A stretch of 64,000 nucleotides of DNA from positions 124,001 through 188,000 of the forward strand of contig JBGTHP010000003.1 in assembly GCA_041746105.1 (NCBI GenBank). The letters run 5' to 3'. A program made the position numbers and the translations under genes. This document shows, piece by piece, positions 34,972-43,800 of this stretch. The DNA comes from JBFHRE01 sp041746105 (GTDB taxonomy: Bacteria; Actinomycetota; Acidimicrobiia; Spongiisociales; ZC4RG35). How positions within the stretch are numbered: the stretch's first letter is position 1; every line of letters begins with the position of its first letter. The notes under the pieces are model-generated. The model did not search any database. It saw nothing but the letters and a program-made list of their open reading frames with translations, and was not told the DNA's origin.

Positions 34972-35892
34972 ATGACCTCCATCGAATTCGAACCGCTCGT
35001 CACCGTTGGAATACCTGTGTTCAATGGCGCACCTGGGATCGAGAGAGCAGTTCGGTCGGTGCTGGCGCAGACTTATCAGAACATCGAGATGCTGGTTCTC
35101 GACAACGCCAGTACCGATGACACCGGACGGATCTGCAGGGCGCTGGCTGAGGAGGATCGCCGCGTTCGTTATATCTGCAACGACTCGAACATCGGACAAA
35201 ACCCGAACTTCCGCAGGGTTTTCGAGTTGTCGAGCGGGTCGCTGTTCCGGTGGATGGGGGCGGACGATTGGCTCGAACCGACGTGCATCGAAGCTTCGGT
35301 CGAGCGGATGGTGGCGATGCCCACTGCCGTACTGGTCTCCACTTACCAGCAACATGTGGCAGCCGACGGACGGGTACTGGCCGCCGAACACACCGGGCGC
35401 CGTCCGGACCAACCCTCCGCCGTTTCACGGCTCAGAGCCATGCTGTTTCTCTTGAGAGGGAGTTCGTTGTGGATCGATCCCGTCTATAGCCTGATGAGAA
35501 GTGAGTCTCTAGGAAGGACCGATTTGATCCGGCCGGAGAGGTTCGGAGATCAAATCCTCGCCTGCGAGGTCTCCTTGCTTGGGCCGTTTGCCCATGTGCC
35601 GGCAGTCCTCTCGAATCGTGGGTACGAAGCCCTCCCTCGAGGGCGGGCCGCCCACCGGCAATATTCGGGTGGTTCGGACAAAGGATGGCGTGACCGGTTG
35701 GACGGGAACACTCAGCGGGTCCAGATGACGGCCACTCTGTGCCGGCTGATCTGGACAAAACCCGACCTCGCCTGGTGGGAGCGACTGGCGGGCGGCGCGA
35801 GTGTCGTCGAGCACTATTTCAGGATCCGGCTCAACTCTGTGATTCGGCGGCTCAGGCGCCTCGCAGGCAAACCACCGCTGTTCGAGTACTAG
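34972..35892 (+). CDS. Glycosyltransferase family 2
   Basis: This 306-residue GT2 enzyme has TVGIPVFNGAPGIERAVRSV at the start, LVLDNASTDDTGRI, NIGQNPNFRRVF and WMGADDWL (the DDx metal site near residue 95). No transmembrane segment is visible, so it probably sits on the inner membrane face. It is the second gene of the short plus-strand set, between the acetyltransferase gene and rmlC. It probably transfers one of the sugars whose activation is encoded nearby; donor unknown. Confidence 0.85.
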   Translation: MTSIEFEPLVTVGIPVFNGAPGIERAVRSVLAQTYQNIEMLVLDNASTDDTGRICRALAEEDRRVRYICNDSNIGQNPNFRRVFELSSGSLFRWMGADDWLEPTCIEASVERMVAMPTAVLVSTYQQHVAADGRVLAAEHTGRRPDQPSAVSRLRAMLFLLRGSSLWIDPVYSLMRSESLGRTDLIRPERFGDQILACEVSLLGPFAHVPAVLSNRGYEALPRGRAAHRQYSGGSDKGWRDRLDGNTQRVQMTATLCRLIWTKPDLAWWERLAGGASVVEHYFRIRLNSVIRRLRRLAGKPPLFEY

Positions 35893-35899
35893 GTTTAGC

Positions 35900-36475
35900 G
35901 TGAGTGAGGTGCAGTTGAGATTGTTGGAGATCCCCGACGTGATGTTGATCGATTTATCGCCGCACGCCGACGCCAGGGGAATCTTGGTCGAGACCTTTAA
36001 CCAACGCGAATTCCTGGCTTCCGGGATTGCAGACACTTTTGTCCAGGACAACACCTCTCGATCGTTGAGGCCCGGCACCGTTCGTGGGCTGCACTTTCAG
36101 AACCCCCCACACGCCGTCTCCAAACTCATCAGAGTGACAAGGGGTGCCATTCTCGATGTCGCCGTCGATATCAGGGTCGGGTCGCCGACGTTCGGTGCAC
36201 ATGTCGCGGTGGAACTGCGACCCGAACCATGGCAGGCACTTTTTGTGCCCGTCGGATTTGCTCACGGTTTCTGCACTCTCGAACCCGATACGGAAGTCAC
36301 CTACAAGATGTCGGACTTCTGGCACTCTGACTCGGACTCCGGTCTCCTCTGGTGTGATCCAGAACTGGGGATCGATTGGCCGGTCGGCCTCGAGGAAGCC
36401 GTCGTGTCGGACAAGGACAAGGAGCAGCCGGCGCTCGCCGATCTGGAATCGCAGTTCGATTGGATGGGGCGATGA
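35900..36475 (+). CDS. rmlC: dTDP-4-dehydrorhamnose 3,5-epimerase
   Basis: This third enzyme of dTDP-L-rhamnose synthesis has 191 residues, normal length. Family blocks are visible: DARGILVETFNQREF near residue 25, TVRGLHFQNPPHA (about 57-69, with the catalytic His region), FVPVGFAHGFCTLE (about 114-127) and LEPDTEVTYKMSDFW. The gene starts with GTG, 7 bases after the GT2 stop. It overlaps rmlA by ATGA and is translationally coupled to it. The enzyme acts in the cytosol. Confidence 0.92.
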   Translation: MSEVQLRLLEIPDVMLIDLSPHADARGILVETFNQREFLASGIADTFVQDNTSRSLRPGTVRGLHFQNPPHAVSKLIRVTRGAILDVAVDIRVGSPTFGAHVAVELRPEPWQALFVPVGFAHGFCTLEPDTEVTYKMSDFWHSDSDSGLLWCDPELGIDWPVGLEEAVVSDKDKEQPALADLESQFDWMGR

Positions 36476-37341
36476 AGGGGATCATCCTTGCGGGTGGCAC
36501 GGGCTCTCGGTTGTATCCGATCACCAGGGGCGTGAGCAAACAGCTCCTGCCCGTTTATGACAAACCGATGATCTATTACCCGCTATCGGCGCTGATGCTG
36601 GCAGGCATCCGCGAGGTCCTTGTGATCACCACACCCGACGATGGGCCCCGTTTTCGAGATGTTCTCGGCGACGGCTCCCAGTGGGGCTTGGTGATCGAAT
36701 ATGCGGTGCAGCGGGAACCGCGGGGACTGGCCGACGCCTTGATCATCGGGCGCGAGTTCGTCGGTTCCGAGTCATTCAGCTTGGTGCTGGGCGACAACAT
36801 TTTCTTCGGTCATGGCCTCCCGGATCAGCTGCGCCGGGCGGCGTCGATCGAGTCGGGGGCAGTTGTGTTCGCCTATTACGTCCGCGATCCAGAGAGATAC
36901 GGCGTGATCGAATTCGACGCCGGTGGCAAAGCGATCTCGATCGAGGAAAAACCTGCAAAACCTCGGTCCAACTATGCGGTCACCGGTCTGTATTTCTACG
37001 ACAACTCTGCGCTGGAGATTGCGGCGAACCTGCAACCAAGCGCCCGAGGGGAACTCGAGATCACCGACGTGAATCGGGCCTATCTGGACCGGGGGGACCT
37101 ATTCGTCGAACACCTGGGTCGGGGGATGGCATGGATCGACACCGGCACCCACGAATCTCTTCTCCAGGCAGGCGAGTTCATTGCGACCCTCCAGCAGCGC
37201 CAGGGCCTCCAGGTGGCGTGTCCGGAGGAGATCGCATGGCGCCAGGGATATATCGACGATGAGGCTCTGGCGGCGCAGGCGGCGAAGTTGCCAAACACCG
37301 TTTACGGCGCCTATCTCCTCGAACTGCTCGAACGAGGCTGA
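36472..37341 (+). CDS. rmlA: Glucose-1-phosphate thymidylyltransferase
   Basis: This first enzyme of dTDP-L-rhamnose synthesis makes dTDP-glucose. It has 289 residues, normal length. The start MKGIILAGGTGSRLYPIT, VSKQLLPVYDKPMIYYPLS, LVLGDNIFFGHG and MAWIDTGTHESLLQA are diagnostic. ATG 36472 overlaps rmlC by ATGA; the frame is open further upstream but those codons lie inside rmlC. Its end overlaps the end of convergent rmlD by 31 bases, so no terminator can lie between them. Confidence 0.94.
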   Translation: MKGIILAGGTGSRLYPITRGVSKQLLPVYDKPMIYYPLSALMLAGIREVLVITTPDDGPRFRDVLGDGSQWGLVIEYAVQREPRGLADALIIGREFVGSESFSLVLGDNIFFGHGLPDQLRRAASIESGAVVFAYYVRDPERYGVIEFDAGGKAISIEEKPAKPRSNYAVTGLYFYDNSALEIAANLQPSARGELEITDVNRAYLDRGDLFVEHLGRGMAWIDTGTHESLLQAGEFIATLQQRQGLQVACPEEIAWRQGYIDDEALAAQAAKLPNTVYGAYLLELLERG

Positions 37342-38177
37342 CGCCAATCGGTCCAGCCTCTCACAACCGATGGAAGCGACTGAGACAGATCCGGGATCGC
37401 GGCGATCGCCTCCTCTGCTGGACGTTCGGAAGCCAGAACAGAATATGAGGGTCGGGCCGCCGGGGTCGGGAACTCGTTGCTCGAACACGGGGAGATCCGT
37501 TTGGGATCGATCGCCGCCAGCTTGGCAGCTGCTTGGGCGAGCTCGTACCAGGACAGCTCAGTCCGGTTGGTCAAATGGAGTATGCCGCTGACGTCGTTTT
37601 GGATGACATTCCAGGCACCGCGTGCGAGGTCGTCGGCGACGGTGGCACAACCTCTCTGGTCATCGACCACTTTCGTCTGGCCTTCGGATGCTCGTTCGAG
37701 CACTTTGAACACGAAATTTTCGTGAGTGGCCGAGATGACCCACGAAGTCCTGATGACCAGGGTCCGCTCGTACTCGGTAATGGCGCCTTGTTCGCCCGCC
37801 AGCTTGGTGAGGCCGTAGAGGTTGACCGGCTGCGTCAGGTCGGATTCCACATAAGGAGTTGCGCCCTTTCCTGAAAAGACGTAGTCGGTCGAAAAGGTGA
37901 CAAACCGTGTGTTCAACACTCGGCACACTCTTGCCATCTCGACCACCGCCGTCGCGTTGACGAGGCGCGACATCTCGGGCTCGACTTCTGCCCGGTCGAC
38001 GGCAGTAAAGCCCGCGCAGTTGATGAGCAACGCCGGCCTGATCCGGCGTAGCGCCGGTTCGATCTGGGCCGGGGTGGAGAGATCGAGTTGTTCTCGGTTG
38101 AGGATGATCGCCGGCTCCACCAGCCGCCGAAAGGCGCTGCCGAGCTGGCCGTTGCCGCCAGTGATTGCAACCGTCAA
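37311..38177 (-). CDS. rmlD: dTDP-4-dehydrorhamnose reductase
   Basis: This final step of dTDP-L-rhamnose synthesis is a 288-residue SDR. Nucleotide-binding ITGGNGQLGSAF, LINCAGFTAVDRAE, FSTDYVFSGKG, the catalytic tyrosine region PVNLYGLTKLAGE and TSWVIS match RmlD. TTG 38177 overlaps the rmlB stop by TTGA and starts just before the Rossmann motif; the open frame extends upstream within rmlB. Its end overlaps the end of rmlA by 31 bases on the other strand. Confidence 0.92.
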   Translation of the reverse strand: MTVAITGGNGQLGSAFRRLVEPAIILNREQLDLSTPAQIEPALRRIRPALLINCAGFTAVDRAEVEPEMSRLVNATAVVEMARVCRVLNTRFVTFSTDYVFSGKGATPYVESDLTQPVNLYGLTKLAGEQGAITEYERTLVIRTSWVISATHENFVFKVLERASEGQTKVVDDQRGCATVADDLARGAWNVIQNDVSGILHLTNRTELSWYELAQAAAKLAAIDPKRISPCSSNEFPTPAARPSYSVLASERPAEEAIAAIPDLSQSLPSVVRGWTDWRQPRSSSSRR

Positions 38178-39136
38178 GATACGAGCGGCTTCCACCAGTC
38201 GGTGCGGCTCCGATACCAACCGATGGTTTGTTCGAGGCCGGTTCCGAGGTCATGTTGTGGCATCCAGCCCATCGATCGGATCTTGGAAGAGTCGACTGCG
38301 TAACGAAAGTCGTGACCGAGGCGGTCGGTTACGTATCGAATCGATGTTTCGTCGCGTCCCAGCGCTCCGATGAGCATCTTCGTCAGGTCGAGATTCGAGA
38401 GTTGGGCGTCGCCGCCGATGTTGTAAACGTGTCCGGGTGATCCCTCGTCTACGAGCAGCGAGATCGCGGAACAATGATCTTCGACGAAGAGCCAGTCTCT
38501 CTGGTTGCTTCCGTCGCCGTAGACAGGGACGGACTGACCGGCCACGAGGCGCGTGATGAACAGCGGAATCAGCTTCTCTGGGAACTGGTAGGGGCCGTAG
38601 TTGTTGGTGCAGCGGGTGACGACGACGGGATAGTCGTACGTTGCGGCATAGCTGAGTGCAAGGAGATCGGCTCCGGCTTTGGAGGCCGAATAGGGCGAGG
38701 AGGGCCGCAATCGGTCGGTCTCTTTGGCAAATCCGGTTTCGAGTGAGCCGTAGACCTCGTCCGTGGACACATGAATGAACCTCCGAACACCGGCTCGCCT
38801 GGCGGCGTCGAGCAAGACACCGGTGCCGACTACGTTCGTTTCCAAAAAAACGCTGGGTTCTTCGATCGATCGATCAACGTGGCTCTCTGCGGCAAAGTTG
38901 ACTATCACGTCGTGGCCTTCGGCGAGCGAGGCCATGAGGTCACGATCTCGGATGTCTCCGAGCACGAACTGGTGGCGAGCATCCGACGAGAGTTCATCGA
39001 CGGTGGTTTTGACGCCGGCGTAGGTCAGGGCGTCGAGATTCGTGACGGTGGCTCCGGGGTCATCCTTGAGCACGGCTCTTATGAAATTGGAACCGATGAA
39101 ACCGGCCCCGCCTGTAACGAGAAATCTCCTGCCCAT
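38174..39136 (-). CDS. rmlB: dTDP-glucose 4,6-dehydratase
   Basis: This second step of dTDP-L-rhamnose synthesis is a 320-residue extended SDR. It shows FLVTGGAGFIGSNFIRAVL at the N-terminus, FAAESHVDRSIEEP (about 80-93), HVSTDEVYGSLETG (Thr-Asp-Glu catalytic block, about 120), PYSASKAGADLLALSY and TRCTNNYGPYQFPEKLIPLF. All catalytic residues are intact. It is the first gene of the rmlB-rmlD pair and overlaps rmlD by TTGA. The upstream beta-helix/SLH gene is 57 bases away on the same strand. Confidence 0.94.
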   Translation of the reverse strand: MGRRFLVTGGAGFIGSNFIRAVLKDDPGATVTNLDALTYAGVKTTVDELSSDARHQFVLGDIRDRDLMASLAEGHDVIVNFAAESHVDRSIEEPSVFLETNVVGTGVLLDAARRAGVRRFIHVSTDEVYGSLETGFAKETDRLRPSSPYSASKAGADLLALSYAATYDYPVVVTRCTNNYGPYQFPEKLIPLFITRLVAGQSVPVYGDGSNQRDWLFVEDHCSAISLLVDEGSPGHVYNIGGDAQLSNLDLTKMLIGALGRDETSIRYVTDRLGHDFRYAVDSSKIRSMGWMPQHDLGTGLEQTIGWYRSRTDWWKPLVS

Positions 39137-39193
39137 GAACTTCCTTCGTCGTTCCGCCTACGGCCAGTCACGTTACCGGCCCCATTGGTTGGG

Positions 39194-40573
39194 TTACAGG
39201 TTGAATGCGCGCACCAGGAAACTCGCCATTTCGGCGCGGGTCACCGCCCCTGCCGGGCAGAACTTGGCCGGCGCAGTACTGCAGCCGAGCGTGATACCCG
39301 ATTGGGCGAGGTATGTGGTGTAGCCGGCGTACCAAGCAGTGGCGGAAACGTCGGCGAACGGGGTTGGTCCCGGGATGGGAGAACCGCCTGTGGCCCGGGT
39401 GAGCAACGCCGCCATCTCGGCTCTGGTGATGAGAGAACCCGGACAGAACTGTGTCGGGCTGCAGCCGTCGGTCAAACCGAGTTCATACAGGCGCTGGACT
39501 GATCCCGCATACCAGGCGCCTGCAGGCACATCCGAGAACGATGAGCCAGAACCGGGAGGGGCCCCGAGTGCTCGCACCAAGAAGACGGCCATCTCGGCCC
39601 TCGTGACCGGTTGGCCAGGGCAGAAAAGGTTCTGGCCGCATCCATTGGTAATGCCTGCCGCTGCCAGCTTTTCGATGTTGGCTTCGTGCGGGTTGCCGTC
39701 GTCATCGGAAAAGACACCGCTGATCGGCACCCCGCTGGAATCGAGGACCCGGCCATCTTCGAGATAGTTGCCCTCCCACACCAGTTGTGAATCGGTCGAC
39801 AACCATCCGTAGTTGTTGTCGAGCCCGAAGGTGTTGTTGAGGAACTCGACGCCGGTCGGCTTGCCGTATCCGTCGTTTCCATCAAGCACGAACAGCGTGT
39901 AATTGCCTCCGTTCAGATAAGAATTCTCGATGACCACGTTTGAGATAGGTCCGAGGTCTGTTTCGATCAACGCGGCGGCGTTGCCCATGCCGAGCGGACC
40001 CGTCGAGTCGAGAATCGAGTAGCGAATCGTCGAACCGGAGGAGCCCCCATCTCCCTGAATCGCGTCGGCGTGCGGGCTGGGGCTGTTGGAATCGAGGTCG
40101 TGGATCCATACGTGCTCCAAGAGCATGTTGTCGCCGAGTTTTACGCCGTCTTCAACATGGTGGATGTCGAGATAACGGCCAACGATGTTGTCGCCACCAA
40201 TGCCTCTTTCGCCGACCGATCCGGCGCTTCCAATCTCAGAGTTTTCGATCAGAAGAGAACCGGATTCGACGTAGACGGTCCAGAAACTCGTCGTGTAGAC
40301 CCAAACGTTGCGCACCGTCACGTTGTTGGCCCGAATCGTCAGGCTGCCGCGAATCTCACGGTTTTCGATCACGGCGCCGTCTGTTTCGACGACGAGATTG
40401 CCCTGGTGCACGGTCAAGATGGAGGGGTCGGAGAGTCCGGTTTCTCCAGGCGTCACGATCGCGTCCGCCCGCGCTGGCGGAGCCACCGCAACCCCGGCGG
40501 CCATCAGCCCGACCACTAGGCTCATCGCCGCGACAACGCGGCTTGAAGTAACAAAACGTCGACGACCGAACAC
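39194..40573 (-). CDS. Secreted beta-helix protein with C-terminal SLH-like repeats
   Basis: This 459-residue surface protein has a signal peptide (about 1-37, cleavage near ARA-DA), a right-handed beta-helix domain (about 40-280) and three SLH-like repeats (about 285-459). Each repeat has an ITNGC, LTDGC or ITLGC core, a CP pair and TRAEMAxFLVRAx or TRAEMAALLTRAT. The helix domain is a clear paralogue of the protein at 19532-20578. The SLH-like repeats resemble those of the sugar dehydrogenase at 11196-12830. The protein probably sits in the cell-wall/S-layer and contacts the glycan made by the locus. No enzymatic residues can be assigned. Confidence 0.78.
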   Translation of the reverse strand: MFGRRRFVTSSRVVAAMSLVVGLMAAGVAVAPPARADAIVTPGETGLSDPSILTVHQGNLVVETDGAVIENREIRGSLTIRANNVTVRNVWVYTTSFWTVYVESGSLLIENSEIGSAGSVGERGIGGDNIVGRYLDIHHVEDGVKLGDNMLLEHVWIHDLDSNSPSPHADAIQGDGGSSGSTIRYSILDSTGPLGMGNAAALIETDLGPISNVVIENSYLNGGNYTLFVLDGNDGYGKPTGVEFLNNTFGLDNNYGWLSTDSQLVWEGNYLEDGRVLDSSGVPISGVFSDDDGNPHEANIEKLAAAGITNGCGQNLFCPGQPVTRAEMAVFLVRALGAPPGSGSSFSDVPAGAWYAGSVQRLYELGLTDGCSPTQFCPGSLITRAEMAALLTRATGGSPIPGPTPFADVSATAWYAGYTTYLAQSGITLGCSTAPAKFCPAGAVTRAEMASFLVRAFNL

Positions 40574-40728
40574 TGGGGACCTCCTCGCGGGGCGGCGGGC
40601 CCCCGATCACTCATAGAGCCATATTGGACGATCGGCGGTTGGGAGTTCTCGCTTTTGCCCTTATCGGGCTGTTCCTGACACCGATCGGGGCTGTCGAAAG
40701 AATGGCTCGAGCCAGGTTCAACCGCGGC

Positions 40729-40759
40729 TCGACACGGTGGTGAAGCTTCCGCTTATGAT
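40729..40759 (+). promoter_or_regulatory. Candidate promoter of the extracellular nuclease gene
   Basis: TCGACA (40729-40734) and TATGAT (40754-40759) are separated by 19 bases and lie 73 bases before the nuclease ATG. The -10 box is good and the spacer somewhat long. The 258-base spacer 40574-40831 also must contain the promoter for the divergent beta-helix/SLH gene, which I cannot locate. Confidence 0.4.
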
Positions 40760-40831
40760 TCGATCACGTGGGAAGTTGAGCCGGTCGAGGGGTGGCGCCG
40801 AGCGCACACCTGTCCAACTTGGAGGAGTGTC

Positions 40832-43800
40832 ATGAAGTCAACGCGTCGCCGGATCCATTTGAACATGGCGATCGTTGCTTCGATGGTGGCAAGCCTGATA
40901 CCAACTCTGGCGGCGCCGGCAATCGCACTGTCGACCGACATCGTGGTGAGCCAGGTTTATGGCGGTGGAGGCAACTCGGGCGCAACCCTCACCAATGACT
41001 ACGTCGAGTTGTTCAACCGGGGTACGACGGCTGTCAGCGTGACCGGATGGTCGGTGCAATACGCATCGTCGACCGGGACCACCTGGTCGAAGACCGACCT
41101 GTCGGGGACCATCCAGCCTGGTCAGTATTACCTGGTTCAGCAGGCCGCCGGTACCGGCGGGACGACACCCCTTCCGGCCCCTGACGCTGTCGGGACGATT
41201 GCGATGAGTGCGACGAACGGAAAGATCGTCCTCGTCAACACCGGCGGCGTGATCGCGTCCGGAACGACCTGTCCATCGGATTCGACTGTGGTCGACATCG
41301 TCGGTTACGGATCTGCCAACTGCTCGGAAGGTGCGGCAACTCCTGTCCTGAGCAACACCACCGCCGCCATCCGCCTCAACGGGGGTTGCACGGAGAACGA
41401 CTCCAACTCCACCGACTTCGCCGTCGACGCTCCCACCCCAAGAAACAGTTCCTCACCCACCGCTCCCTGTGGTGGACCAACCGATCCCAGCGGGGTCGGC
41501 TCGGCCTCGCCTGATCTGGTCGAACCCGGCGAGACGACTTTGCTGGCCGTTGACGTGACCCCTGGGACCAATCCGACCAGCACCGGCCTCGCCGTGGTCG
41601 CAGATCTCTCCGCCATCGGCGAGTCATCCACGCAGGCATTTTTCGACGACGGCAGCAATGGCGACGTCACCGCCGGCGACAATCGTTTTTCTTTCCTGGC
41701 GACCGTGGCGCTCGCCACGGCAGAAGGCGCCAAGTCGTTGCCCGTGGTCATCTCGGACGCACAGTCCCGCTCGGGGGACTCGTCGATCGATCTCACGGTC
41801 CAAAGCGTCACCGCCGGGGCGGAGGTGGTCATCAGCGAGGTCTATGGAGGTGGAGGCAACTCCGGCGCAACCCTCACCCACGACTACGTCGAGTTGTACA
41901 ACCGAAGCTCCAGTCCGGTGGACATCACCGGCTGGTCGGTCCAGTACGCCTCCTCGACCGGGACCACATGGTCCAAGACCGATCTGTCCGGAACGGTTCA
42001 GCCAGGGCAGTACTTCCTCATCCAGCAGGCCCAGGGTTCCGGCGGGACCACTCCGCTCCCCACCCCTGACGCCATCGGAACCATCGCGATGAGCGCGACC
42101 AACGGGAAGATCGTCCTCATCAACACCAGCATCGTCATTGCCGCCGGGACCTCCTGCCCCTCAGATGCGACAGTGGTCGATATCGTCGGCTATGGATCCG
42201 CCAACTGTTTTGAGGGATCGGGTGCAACCGGAACCTTGAGCAACACCACCTCGGCCATCCGCAACGGTGCCGGGTCGGTCGATACCAACAACAACACCGC
42301 CGACTTCACTGTCGGTGCGCCCGATCCGCAGAACGGCGGCGCCGGGTTCGATGTAGCTCCGACCGTGGCCTCGACCACGCCGGCCAACGGCGCCGTCAGT
42401 GTCGCCGTTGGTGCTTCGGTTTCGGTCGTATTCTCGGAAGCCGTGAATCTGGTCGATCCCTGGTTCTCGATTTCGTGCGATACGAGCGGCGTCCACTCAG
42501 CAGTCGTTTCCGGAGGGCCCACATCGTTCACGCTCGACCCCGACACCGACTTTGCGGCGTCGGAGACATGCATGCTGTCTATCTTTTCCTCCGGCGTCAC
42601 CGACCAGGACGGCAACGATCCTCCCGATTCAATGGAGTCCGACGTAATCGTGACGTTCTCGATCGGCAGCGCCAATCCCTGCGAGGATCACTACACCGCC
42701 ATCCCGGCGATCCAGGGGAGCGGAGCGACAGCGGCTATCACTGGCGCCGTAACCACACTCGGGGTGGTGGTCGGTGACTACGAAGGCCCGTCGCCAACCC
42801 TGCGAGGTTTTTACATCCAGGACCCGGCGGGTGACGGTGATCCAGCCACCTCCGACGCCATTTTCGTTTTCAACGGCGACAACAACAACGTTGCTTTGGG
42901 TGAACTGGTCAGAGTCAGTGGGGCCGCGGGAGAATTCGAGGGCCAGACCCAGGTGGGTTCGGTTAGTTCGATTGTTTCATGTGGTTTCGGTTCGGTTATC
43001 CCCGTCGACGTCTCACTGCCGGTTCCTGTGGCCGACCACTTCGAGCGTTACGAAGGAATGGTGGTTCGTTTTGCTCAGACCTTGTATGTGACAGAACACT
43101 TCCAACTGGGTCGATTTGGCCAGGTTGTGATGTCTTCCGGCGCTCGGCTGTCCCAACCAACCAACGTGACGACGCCGGGCGCGGCGGCTCTGGCGCTGCA
43201 GGCGGCCAACAATCTCAATCGGATAATCGTCGATGACGACTCGCAGATTCAGAACCCCGATCCGATCGTTTTTGGCCGATCGGGCAACCCGCTGAGTGCG
43301 TCCAACACCCTGCGGGGCGGGGACAGCGCGAGCGGAATCATCGGCGTGATGACCTACACCTGGGCCGGAAACAGCGCCAGCGGTAACGCGTACAGGGTCC
43401 GGCCCAACACCGCGCTTGGCGGCGGCATCCCGAACTTTGTTGCCACCAATCCCCGACCGGTTGGACCGGAGACGGTCGGCGGAAGTCTCACGGTGAGCGC
43501 ACTCAATCTCTTGAACTACTTCAACACCTTTGACGGGTTGCCGGATACCGTCGACAACTGCAACAACGGTGTCGGGGGAGCGTCTACAGACTGCCGTGGC
43601 GCCGACACACAAGCGGAATTCGACCGGCAATGGGCCAAAACCGTGGCGGCGATCCTTGCAATCGATCCGGATGTCCTTGGTGTCAACGAGATCGAGAACG
43701 ATGGTTATGGCCCCACAAGCGCCATCGCTCATCTCGTGGATCAGTTGAACGCGTCGACGGCGCCTGGAACCTATGCTTTCGTCGATTTTGACTCTGCAAC

